From positions 4,712,001 through 4,776,000 of the forward strand of contig NC_092407.1 in assembly GCF_009017415.1 (NCBI RefSeq): a stretch of 64,000 bases of DNA, given 5' to 3'. The stretch is from Aspergillus flavus. Its lineage: Eukaryota > Ascomycota > Eurotiomycetes > Eurotiales > Aspergillaceae. A program made the position numbers and the translations under genes. A model generated the notes under the pieces. The model was not told the DNA's origin. It saw only the letters and a program-made list of their open reading frames with translations, and did no database searches. Below, piece after piece: positions 49,498 to 60,217 of this stretch (position 1 is the first letter of the stretch; every line of letters starts with the position of its first letter).

Positions 49498-51667
49498 ATG
49501 CAGTCCGACGACCGATCAGTGCGTGAAGGTAGCGACTCTTCGCAGACTTTCTTGATGAAAATGGCCCAACCGACCGGAGAACTTACACATCCATCGCAAC
49601 AACAACAACAACAACTACTACAACAGCAGTCCTTCCGGTCTATCTTTGGCGGCGCATCGGACACCGCTGAGGAGATTGACACCGAGACCGATTCTAACCA
49701 TCGAAGGCCCCACAGTTTCGGTGCCGCTGCGACGACTCCCGCAAAGCTTGCAAACAAGAATGTCGCACCATTTCTCGTCAAACACATCCCCGAACAATAC
49801 GGTCCCTTGGGGTCGCGAAGAACCGACAAGTTGGAGGATTTGAGCAGCCCGAACTCGAAGTTTTGCTATCGCCACCGGCCAGACCTTAAATGCAGACGAC
49901 AGGCAGACGAACCGTCCATGGATAAACTACAGAGGGTAGGGTTTCTTAGGGCTTGTCATGTTTCTCTTAGCTAATGGGTCATAGGAATTGGAAACGCTGC
50001 CTCCCAGCGACCAACAAGGCATTGCCCATGTATGGTCTCTGTTTTCGGCCGCTCCGGCCAAGCACCGCAAATTGATCCTCCAGGGGATCATGGCTCAGTG
50101 CTGTTTCCCGCAACTTTCGTTCGTGTCCGCTACCGTTCGAGACCTCATCCGAATCGACTTTCTGACCGCTCTTCCACCGGAGATCTCGTTCAAAATTCTG
50201 TGCTACCTCGACACCACCTCGCTGTGCAAAGCCGCCCAGGTGTCCAGCCGCTGGCGGGCACTGGCAGATGATGATGTGGTTTGGCATCGGATGTGCGAAC
50301 AACACATCCACCGCAAATGCAAGAAATGTGGCTGGGGGCTTCCTCTTCTGGAGCGGAAACGTCTGCGGGAGTCCAAGCGCGAAATTGAATTGCGTGCCAC
50401 CACCTGGGACGTCAGCGGACCCGCGCAGAACGCAGGAGGTGCCGAGTGCAGTGCACCACATGCGGACGATGTGATTACCCAGAAACGGAAGGCGGATTCG
50501 AGCGACGATGAGACGGCAATCGTGAAGCGGCATTGTTCCTCGCTGGATGCTCGACCGGAGCCAGATGAGGATTACTATACGACTCGGTATCGGCCGTGGA
50601 AGGAGGTCTACAAGGACCGATTCAAGGTCGGCACGAATTGGAAATACGGCCGGTGTTCCACCAAGGTGTTCAAAGGCCACACCAACGGAGTGATGTGCTT
50701 GCAATTCGAGGACAACATTTTGGCGACTGGTTCATACGACGCGACCATCAAGATTTGGGATACTGAAACCGGAGAAGAGCTGCGTACCCTACGCGGACAC
50801 CAATCCGGTATTCGCTGTCTCCAGTTCGACGACACAAAATTGATCAGCGGCAGTATGGACCGCAGCTTGAAGGTGTGGAATTGGCGTACGGGCGAGTGCA
50901 TTTCCACCTACACGGGTCACCGTGGTGGAGTGATCGGACTGCACTTTGATGCAACGATTCTTGCCTCAGCCTCCGTTGATAAGACGGTCAAGATTTGGAA
51001 CTTCGAGGATAAGTCGACATTTCTCCTGCGCGGACACACCGATTGGGTCAACGCGGTCCGAGTGGACACGACTTCTCGAACGGTGTTCTCGGCTTCGGAC
51101 GACTGCACCGTTCGCTTGTGGGACTTGGACACCAAGGCATGTCTCCGGACCTTCCATGGCCATGTCGGCCAAGTCCAACAGGTGGTTCCTTTGCCCCGGG
51201 AGTTCGAGTTCGAAGACCACGACGCTGAATGTGATAACGATAACATGAGCACCACATCTGGAGACACGGAATCAAACTCCCTTCAGGCAACGCTCGGACT
51301 GGAGTCGAACGCCACTGAGACGTCTGTCTTTGGCCCCTCATTTGACAATGGCCGCCCAGCCCCACCACGCTACATTGTCACGAGCGCCTTAGATTCCACC
51401 ATTCGTCTCTGGGAGACCACGACCGGTCGCTGCCTGCGTACCTTCTTCGGTCACCTCGAGGGCGTTTGGGCGCTCGGTGCTGATACTCTCCGAATCGTGT
51501 CCGGTGCGGAAGACCGGATGGTCAAGATCTGGGATCCCAGAACCGGTAAATGCGAGCGCACCTTCACCGGCCATTCCGGCCCAGTGACCTGTATCGGTCT
51601 CGGCGACAGTCGGTTTGCGACCGGCAGTGAGGATTGCGAAGTGCGCATGTACAGTTTCCGCAATTAA
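49498..51667 (+). CDS. sconB: Sulfur metabolite repression F-box/WD40 protein (SconB / Met30)
   Basis: Two exons, 49498-49935 and 49985-51667, 706 codons. A Gln repeat sits near residue 35. The F-box is [38 protein letters not shown], at roughly 206-245. Seven WD40 repeats occupy the C-terminal half, with [36 protein letters not shown] and [12 protein letters not shown] among them; an acidic insert ([18 protein letters not shown] in part) separates the fifth and sixth. The protein is the substrate receptor of an SCF ubiquitin ligase. In A. nidulans and Neurospora it inactivates the MetR/Cys3 activator when sulfur is plentiful. [15 protein letters not shown] opens the propeller. An alternative start further in is possible but the frame has no earlier break. 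Confidence 0.95.
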
Positions 51668-52114
51668 ATAATCTGCCTTCTTTTTTCTTCTTCTCGTGGC
51701 CCGTCTCCTGTGGAGACATGATGCGCCTATGTTTAATGTGCTTTGGTTACAAATACCCTTCAAGTTGGCGCTAGGGTCAGGGATTATTCGTGATATCATT
51801 ATATAGGGTTCAGTTTAGCATGGAATGGTGTCTGGCGTTGTTAGTTTGCCTGCGTGACAGGTTCTTCGGAAAATGGTTCCAGAAAATTATGGCCTTCAAG
51901 ATAGCAATAATCTTATGCTGATCCATTTATATTTACCCTCCCTAAACTAGTTGTGTTGTTGCTTGCCTGCCCATCCAGTTAAGCAGTAGGTCTAGAGACA
52001 TGGCCCTATGTTTATATATTCAAGAACCACACTGACCTGTGTATGGCAACCTGTGGTAGTTTAAAGAACCCAGTAGTATTTTGACACTACCACAAATATA
52101 AACAATCTCTTTAA
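51668..52114. other. Intergenic region between sconB and the UstYa-like relic
   Basis: 3' flank of sconB and a short AT-rich promoter-like stretch; no gene seen. Confidence 0.5.
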
Positions 52115-53075
52115 TTGAGCGATCCTCTTCTCCATTACCTTGTCCATTTCCTGTTCCAAATACAGACAGACCACAGCTATGCCGCAAGTTGCATGGCCTA
52201 TAATGTTAGCAACAACTCTGTGTTTTCTATTCTTGGATCACTCACTGCACTGGCACATTTAGTCTCAATGATCTTGAAGTCATCACAGTCACACATTTTG
52301 TCCGTCAGCAAGCGTTCCACACACTCTACCACTGGTTTGAATTTGTCTTCCATGCACAGATCCTTCAGTTTCTTTGCTTTGAGGGTCCTGTGTATACGGG
52401 GGATACTACAAGAGACAGTGGGTAAGTGCTGGGATGATTAATCAGTGGTCGATATTTTCCCTTAACAGAGTCGGAGGTTAGGAGGCTGAATAATAGCGAC
52501 TCTAAATCTGAACCTGAACTTGAATTGAGATTCCTAAATTCTGATATCCCCAGCTACGGTGGGATTGATATGTTGCATTCTCTTCATTGTTTGGATACTC
52601 TTCGACGACACCTCTATTCTGGCTTTGAGGATACGGATTCTTTTTCCCCCGAGACTTATGCAGTTGTATCTTGGTATTTATCGCTCTTCCCTGTTTCTGG
52701 CTACTTTGTTTCTGTTTGTTGAGCTTGATTAGGTTAGGGTATTTGCTGATCTGTCTATATCTAGATCACTGTGTGGATCAGTTACGCTAGGCGATTATGT
52801 GTGATGGGGACTTGATTCCTGTTACTGTACGGCCGGTAGGAGGGAATAATGAAAGCGGAACTTTGCTTTTGTTTCTAGGCGAGACTGAGCGGTTGCATAC
52901 GTGTAGGGATTTCTCTACGATACGAGAGTGGGTTAATAAGAGGGGGGAGATGGGCTCCTTTGGAAAGAGAGAAGTGCTTGTCTTTGGCCCGCATAACATA
53001 CCAACGTTTTTCGACTGCGACCATATGTCCCCTAGATTCGTGATGCCTCTTAAGCACCGATCAAATCATATCTAG
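52115..53075 (+). pseudogene. UstYa-like (DUF3328) protein gene, disrupted
   Basis: Pieces of a UstYa/DUF3328 protein are readable in order. A hydrophobic segment lies near 52205-52275. The first copper-site-like motif is at 52568-52600 (MLHSLHCLDTLRR). The second is at 52767-52787 (HCVDQLR), followed by AIMCDGDLIPVTVRP, GETERLHTCRDFSTIREW and a tail. Between DQLR and AIMC the codon is TAG (52788-52790), where relatives usually have Gln, so a CAG-to-TAG change would explain it. The frame before the second motif also could not be joined cleanly through the TCTTG/GTATTT donor. Intact family members oxidise or cyclise ribosomal peptides and other fungal metabolites. This copy is probably dead. 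Outer limits are approximate. Confidence 0.7.
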
Positions 53076-53258
53076 AACATGGCGATGACGAGCTATGTTG
53101 TTGCTATGGGATAAAAGTCTACTACTACAAGCCAAATGGGAATATCGCTATTTCTATTGCCTAAACCGAACACCTGAATAACGCCAAACTATTAGTCACA
53201 TGGCCCGGTACTGTTTATTAGTGGCTTTCTGTCAAAGATAGAAGCCTATACGATGATA

Positions 53259-54472
53259 TCAATTCTTCAAACCATTCGCCTCAGTCACCGGTTTCTGCCT
53301 CAGAAGAGCATTGTCAACGATCTCTGCGATGATGTCCTGGTATTCCATCCCGTTGTTCTTCGCGATCCAAGTAAACAAGGAGTGATCGGGTCGTAGCCCG
53401 AAGATCGGATTCACCTATGGCAGATTAGGGAGCATGCTTTTGTATCTCCAAGTAAGAGACATACCTCGATCACACATGGCACGGCACCATCCATGCGGAT
53501 ATCGACCCGGCCTCCATCTTTACAACCTAGTGCTTGATATGCGGAGAGCCCGATCTCAGCTATCTCCTTGACCAGAGGATCAGCCGGGTCCGCATGAACA
53601 TGGCCCATGTCATGCCCAACACCCCTGCCCGCCTTGGAGAAGCTCGTTGCGAAGTCGACTGAGAGGTCATCACTTTTTCTTCCCTCCGGGTTGTACCATG
53701 TTACCTCGGAGACACCTAGTACTCGGGCTCGATCCCCGGACCCAAGGACGGCTACTGTGAATTCGCGGCCGTCTAGGAATTTCTCGAGGAGGATTTCTTG
53801 ATCTTTAAATTCGGCGCGGAGGTCCTCGACAACTTCTTGAAGATCTTCCTTTCGGAGAATTTTGTTCAATGGGGATATGCCGTTTGATGTGGATGCGGCG
53901 ATTGGCTTTGCGAAGAGAGGATACGGTAATTGGTCTTCTAGGGCGGCGTAGTCGACTGCTTCACCAGATCTGGGGACGATGACGAATGGGCTCGTTGGGA
54001 TTCGATAGTGTTCTAATAGCATCTACGTTTGGGAGCAAACCGATTAGTATCAGATACTGTAGGATTTGGTATGTACTGGAGAATGCTTCCTACAACAACT
54101 CACCTTGGTCTTTCCCTTATCGATCCCCGTCGCCAGCGTCGCAGCATCGGAAAAGGTAAAGGGGATCTGATAGGCTTCTAACAGGGCGGGTACCTGCGAC
54201 TCACGAGCGGAGCCGAACACCCCTTCACTGTAGTTGAAGACAAGATCCCATTGCTTGTGATGCTCTGCTGAGAGATGCTTGACGAGAGTCTTGATCCCGG
54301 GAACATGGACCACGCGGTGGCCGAGACTCTCGAGGGCTGATGCCACACCATTGATGGTCACATCGTCCGCCAGGTCAGCACATTCACTCTTGGAAAATCC
54401 TATGGATTCATAGTAATCCTTTGGATCGTAGACAAAGGCTATGTTGAGGCCGGTACGTCTTGTGTTTCTCAT
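53259..54472 (-). CDS. ATP-grasp ligase, D-alanine-D-alanine ligase-like
   Basis: Three exons on the minus strand: 54472-54104, 54022-53465 and 53414-53259, 360 codons. The N-terminal domain has LNIAFVYDPKDYYESIGFS, LVFNYSEGVFGSARESQVPALLE and IPFTFSDAATLATGIDKGKTK, matching the substrate-binding part of Ddl enzymes (N-x-x-E-G, D-K). The ATP-grasp part has YPLFAKPIAASTSNGI, ILLEKFLDGREFTVAVLG and GGRVDIRMDGAVPCVIEVNP, including the Asp-Glu-Asn metal ligands typical of the family. Fungi lack peptidoglycan, so the real substrate is unknown; the family joins a carboxylate to an amine with ATP. No targeting signal is seen. It lies between a UstYa-like relic and a P450, which hints at, but does not prove, secondary metabolism. 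Confidence 0.82.
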
Positions 54473-55439
54473 GATGTACTTTTGTGTGTGAGGGTGATGG
54501 TAGAGGAATGTAGTAATGTAGATAGAAATAGTACGGAGAGGTGGTAGGTGAAAACGGACTAGATATTACGAAGGAATTAGAAGAATGAGTATTTACTTCA
54601 CCACGAAGGATTTGAGACCAGGCATGGATGGAAGATAGGAACGGTAGGTATATAGGGCATCTCTGAATGAGAGACCTCATCCCCAGTCCGGGTCCCCTTG
54701 GTTGGTACCAATAGCATCCCCGTAAGGTACTATTCGGGTATTTCCACATTCCCATCAGGGAAGGAAGCCATCGACGTCATGTTCCATTCATTTATCTTCA
54801 ACATTGACCCTGTTGCGTCATGATCGACCGATCGCCCAGTAAACGAGCAACTGAGACCGTTTTTAGATAACTGATTGCATCAGCATTTTAATCGTCGTGC
54901 AAGACGAATGGAGAGGTCCGTCTAGACTTTGTCTCGCCGTCGTTTGGCCCCTGCGGACACGGTCCTACCATGGATGCGCATGCGTGACGAGTGAATAGAC
55001 TCGGTGGATCAGCTTATCTCGAACTTTGTCTATCCCGCTAGTGGAGGCCACGGTGTGTATCCGTAGAGAAATATTGGTTCATCACCTTGCAAGGTAAATC
55101 GCTCATCTCGTTGAGTTTGATCCAGAACTATGCAAGCAGATACTATCAGAATGGATCAATTGGTGAAGGGAGACGATGCTTTCTAGTCTGCTTTGGGGCT
55201 AGCGTTACACTAGCCCCGAAGCGGTATGGCTTCTCCTCTAGTACGGAGTACGACATATCGACATCATCTGGGAGACAACATATACATGACATGGCCACTT
55301 TTATATAGTGGAAGCCAAGTTATCCAGCTGACTGGCGGCAAACCTCCTTGCTTTCCCCTTCCATATCGCCTGTAATACATTCCGCAATTTGAAATGTTAC
55401 AGAGAGTCTGGACGATCACATTCAAAGCACGTATATACT
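54473..55439. other. Intergenic region between ATP-grasp ligase and P450
   Basis: About 0.97 kb: promoter of the ligase and 3' flank of the P450. No gene seen; the frame at 55087-55308 has no family features. Confidence 0.5.
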
Positions 55440-57406
55440 CTATACCCTGACTGACTCGGTGGCAGTGTCACCTCGTGAAATGGAATCTTCAACCTCAATA
55501 GAACGGATGAGGGCTTCGTGTTCCGCGCTTCGCGGCCGGATGCTAACCTCGAAGGGCGATAGGTGACCGATGATCCCCCCCTGATAGTCTACGATAGGGT
55601 CAATCTCCTTGCCATCTTTCGTAGCCTTTTGAACCTGGAAGACCGCAAGTGATCGTGCGATCGTGAGAAAGTTATTGAAGTCCGCCAGTGGACGACCGGG
55701 ACATATCCGGCGGCCAAATCCAAACACCAGCGTGTGCGGATCACGTTCTGGTGTGTGTCCATCCGATGCCAAGAAGCGCTCGGGCTTGAACGACATGGGA
55801 TCAGAGTAGACGTCGGGATCGTGCGCGATTGCCCTGTCACGAAGTGTGTATTTAGAATCGACGTCGTCGTAACTAAGGGAAAGGAGCTCACCAAATGTTG
55901 GGGACTATCGGGGCCCCTTTGGGGATCAGGTAGCCCTCGTAGATGTCATCTTCCGTGGCTGCGTGCATGATACCTATTTGAGCCACCGGGTTCCAGCGTA
56001 GAACCTCGTTGATAAGCGCATTAACGTAGGGTAATTTACCCCGATCTTCAGGTGTAGGTAACCTCGCTCCTACGACTCGGTCGATTTCCTCCTGGGCCTT
56101 GTGCTGTGCGGCAGGGAACAGCGCCATTGCCAGAAAGAAGGATGTGATGGTAGATGCCGTCTATAGCTTCAATCAGTATGGCAACCCCGGTGACGCTTTC
56201 TTTCCGCTAGCTGCACGCACCGTATCATACCCCGCTTGGTAGACTGCAGCTGCCGCGTGTTTGATTTTCACCTCCTCCTCCAGGCTAAGTAGCGAGCCTC
56301 TCTGCTCAATCAGCCTGGACACGAAGGAAGGTTCATAGTTGCCCTCCTCCATCTGACGCCGAGCAAAGGTGAACGGCCAATTGAGCAATGTGTCGAATCC
56401 GCGTCGATACTCCCGGGCTTCTTTCTTGAACCCAGCCCCCGGGAACCAACTCGGCAGGTATTTCACTGACAAGGCTTGTAAGCCACCACCGAGTATACGC
56501 CGAGGAAGGTTGACTTACGGGCAGGAATACTGTCTACCAGATAACCTGTTGGCTGATTTATCCTGCCGAATGCAACGGCTGTCTCTCCAACGAGATCAAC
56601 GAGCGGATCTCGATCATGAAACTCGACAGTATAACCATAGACGACCTTCAGTATGACTCCCCCGATTCCTCTGCGGATCGTATTAGCCGGTAATTAGTAG
56701 ACGTCGAGCACCAGGACTGCGTTGTCCTCACGTTTTGATATTACCGATCAGCTCCTCTGGTTTCTGCAACGTCCGCAGCAGAAAGCGTCGGATCAACGTA
56801 TCAACCTGCGGGTAAAACGATAATAACGCCTCTTCCGAGCGCAGCTGTGAAAGTATACGTTTTCGTAGAGCACGGACAATAGCGTGTTCATTTTGCGTGG
56901 TGACAAAGATGTCTGACCCAGATCTAGGGAAGAAGTTACGTAAATATTAGCAACACTATTAAATGGCCCCTGTGTAGTTAGTATACAGTCTAGGAGATAA
57001 AGAAAGAGATAGCTACAGCTCATTGGCCATCACCAATCTCGGTCGAGATGAGTATCGCGCCGATCGCTTTTCCAGCAGTTCCGTTGCCACATTGGCGTCG
57101 TTAAGAATAATGTGAGTATGCCCCGCTGTCGTGATCGAACTAATGGGCCCTAAAGGCGATCAAGATGAGGATCCCATCGCAGAACAAGAGATGGCTAGGA
57201 GCACTGTCCATACCATACAATACCTTATGCTTCAGCCAGTGCTCCCAGTCTTTCCCACCACGCGGAAGATCGCTACCAACACTGCCGATAATGGGTAGAC
57301 CTTTGGGACCCGGAGGGAGAGGGGCTCGTGGTGCCTTTGAGTTCAAGAGGACATAGAGCCCCAGAATCCCCCCTAGAAGCACCAAGGTGCTTAAAGTGTA
57401 CATCAT
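55440..57406 (-). CDS. Cytochrome P450 monooxygenase, ER-anchored
   Basis: Seven exons on the minus strand: 57406-57214, 57149-57017, 56923-56732, 56670-56519, 56474-56221, 56160-55892 and 55833-55440, 528 codons. An N-terminal anchor (LSTLVLLGGILGLYVLL) leads into PLPPGPKGLPIIG. The I-helix is AGYDTTASTITSFF, the K-helix ExxR is NEVLRWNPV, PERF follows, and the haem loop is FGFGRRICPGRPLAD with Cys442. All signature residues are present, so it should be active. The layout resembles fungal secondary-metabolism P450s of the O-methylsterigmatocystin oxidoreductase type, but substrate is not deducible. Its start faces the ERG4-like gene across a 1-kb divergent promoter, which could coordinate the two. 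Confidence 0.9.
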
Positions 57407-58449
57407 GATGGCAGCAAAATGTATGAAGTTGCTATGCGGGTATTCTCCCTGGTGATTCCCAAAGATGCCGGGTTCAACGTCACGGAGAAAGGCGCAGTGG
57501 GCGCCAGTAGTTTGGATGCATTAATAGCTACCTTTTTGGGCAATGTGACCAGATGACAAGGCTCATACCTTGCGTCCGTCAGCATTTCTGATACCCATTG
57601 ACAGGATACCTATTGCGTTACACTGCAGAGTTGAGTGCATTAGCCCGCGTCAGCGGTAGACTGACTTGTATTCATTGGTTGTCCACCAAGGCTGGAACGT
57701 GGCCATCCAACCAGTTTTCGTTAATAGGATTTGCTATGCAGAGATTCTCGAGTCTAGCCACCAGACTTGATTTTCAGAAGTAGAGTAATATTGATCTGAT
57801 GAAGTTTGCTCCCGTTCTGTTTCAAGGACCCAAGTTGAATAGCTGGCTATCTTGATTTTTCGACTGTACGCCGGTATACTAAGGCGGGAGGTAAGCATGT
57901 TTCAAAAGATACATCTACAAATTATTGTCCAGGTAATGTTAGGTGGCCTCCTCTTGTGACCAGTCCGATGCATTTCTGCACGACGACTTAACTGGCCTTA
58001 GACTAGTACTTTTTGAGGTTTAGCAGCCACCTTTGACCTGAGTTACTCCAGACAGCGTTGGAAAATCGGCAATGTCCTCACATCGGGTTGAGACAACAAT
58101 GCTTTATTATGGGAAAATGATTATCCATTTCTCCCCTTTTTTCAATTTTTTTTTTTCCTTTTTTGATAGAACAAGAGAAATTAGAATAGTGTAGCGATCT
58201 GCGTACAGCCCGGCTTCAATAAGATAATTTCCTAGTGGGTTAGTACTCCGGGTGGGTCCGAGGCCGCCGCGGCGGCCGCGGAGAGCACGGAAATCGAATA
58301 TCAGTCGATTTTCGGTGGGTGACAATAGTAAAGTAAGGGGCTCCAGGACTCAGTTAAATAGTGAAGGAAGGAAAGACGAATCTGCTTTGTCAAGGGTAGT
58401 TCAAAATTTTACTTTGGGTCCAAAAGCTTTGTGTGTGAAAGCGAACAAA
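57407..58449. promoter_or_regulatory. Divergent promoter region of P450 and ERG4-like gene
   Basis: About 1.04 kb between two divergent start codons; no gene seen. It contains a perfect 16-base palindrome at 58262-58277 and an A-rich/T-rich tract near 58130-58170. Confidence 0.5.
58262..58277. promoter_or_regulatory. 16-bp perfect GC palindrome upstream of ERG4-like gene
   Basis: GGCCGCCGCGGCGGCC reads identically on both strands and lies 173 bases before the ERG4-like start. Its centre is CCGCGG, a pair of CGG half-sites such as Zn2Cys6 regulators recognise. Confidence 0.55.
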
Positions 58450-60148
58450 ATGTCGGCATCTAGTTCGGTCAATAATGAGTGAGTACCTAACAACTTATTT
58501 ATACTGTTTTACAGATGGACCCAACAGCGCACAACATATTTTGAGATTCAAGGCACTAACTGGATTTGATAGCCAGTCAGTAGATATGCCCCGGAACCGT
58601 CGTGTAAATGGGTCAGCCAATAGCTCTGAGAAGCCAGTATCGAAGTCTTTGTCTCCGACAGAGACTCATATGGAGTTCGGTGGTCCGGCCGGAGTGACAG
58701 CGTTGATGTTGGGATTTCCTTTACTTATGTACTACATGTACATTGGTGCGACGTTATACGATGGCCATCTTCCAACACCGCAGAATGGGGAGACCATCAG
58801 TGATTTCCTGTATCATCTTTTCGACCTTGCGTACACCCACGCGTTCCCTCATCGCCGAGCATGGATCATCTACTGGACCTTCCTGATCCTACAAGGGATC
58901 GGATACATTTATCTGCCCGGAGTATACGGTAAAGGAAAATGTTTGCCTCATCTGAACGGGAAGCAGCTCGATTACTATTGTTCGGCGGTATCAGCCTGGT
59001 ATATAACTATTGCTGGCTCGTTGGCCTTGCACTTTACCGGGGTTTTTCGTCTGGATACGTTGATCAACGAATTCGGCTCGATTATGTCGGTGGCTATCTG
59101 TTCCGGGTTCCTGGTCTCCATAATCGCCTATGTGTCGGCATTGGCCAGAGGGGCGCAACATCGCATGACCGGCTCACATATCTATGACTTCTTCATGGGT
59201 GCCGAACTGAACCCTCGGCTGTTCAAATGGCTTGACATGAAGATGTTTTTCGAAGTCCGAATCCCCTGGTACATCCTGTTCCTCCTGTCACTGGCAACAG
59301 CGTTGAAGCAATGGGAAGAATTGGGCTATGTTTCAGGCGAGGTGTGTTTCGTGTTGATGGCACACTTCCTGTACGCCAACGCGTGCGCCAAGGGCGAAGA
59401 ATTGATTATCACCAGTTGGTAAGTTCGGTTGCCATCATCTCGCTAAAAGCATTTGCAACTAACCGCATATAGGGATATGTATTACGAGAAATGGGGCTTT
59501 ATGCTAATTTTCTGGAACCTCGCCGGGGTGCCAATGAGCTACTGTCACTGCACCCTGTACCTCGCGTCGCACGACCCATCAACCTATCGTTGGAATAGAG
59601 TTGCGCTGGCTGCACTGTTCGCGATGTATCTCTTTGCTTACTGGGTGTGGGACACATGCAACAGCCAGAAGAACATGTTCAGAGCCCAGGAACGCGGGTT
59701 CTGGGTTGACCGGAAGACATTCCCTCAACTTCCCTGGAAGTATATCGAAAACCCCGATAAGATTCCTACCGTAACGGGTGACTCCATTTTGTGCAGCGGA
59801 TGGTGTAAGTTTCGACAGGACAGGAACATACCAATAGCCTCTGCTCATGCTGACGGAACATATAGATGGTATGGCACGCAAAGTGCACTATACTTGCGAT
59901 TGGTTTTTCGCCTTTTCCTGGGGGCTGATTACAGGATTCAACTCGCCATTCCCATGGTTCTACTCGGTGTTTTTCACGACAATGATTATCCACCGCGTCA
60001 TTCGGGATATCCAGCGATGCCGGGAGAGATACGGCGAGGCGTGGGCGGAATACGAACGCCGCGTCCCATACCTGTTCATTCCGGTAAGTTCTCACGCATG
60101 GCGCCCAACCTGAATGAAACTAATCGAGTACTATAGTATGTAATCTAA
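58450..60148 (+). CDS. ERG4: Sterol C-24(28) reductase, ERG4 family
   Basis: Five exons: 58450-58478, 58573-59418, 59473-59804, 59866-60083 and 60137-60148, 478 codons. Signatures are [108 protein letters not shown] and the C-terminal [12 protein letters not shown]. These are those of ERG4/ERG24 sterol reductases, and the DMYYEKWG block points to ERG4, the last step of ergosterol synthesis in the ER membrane (NADPH-dependent). About eight membrane helices are visible. The final exon has 12 bases and codes only Tyr-Val-Ile-stop. The first intron is the least certain; a start at the ATG at 58587 (MPRNRR) is an alternative. Aspergilli carry more than one ERG4 copy, so this may be a paralog. Confidence 0.9.
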
Positions 60149-60217
60149 GATTCAGTTGCAGTTCGTGATGGAGGGGAGTATCTCTTTGGTGTGTAAGATA
60201 GCAATGGATACTTGACG

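Noticed and set aside
49597..49632. CAA/CAG run considered as a CRISPR-like or functional DNA repeat
   Set aside because: It is a coding Gln repeat inside sconB; no CRISPR array is expected or seen in this fungal sequence.
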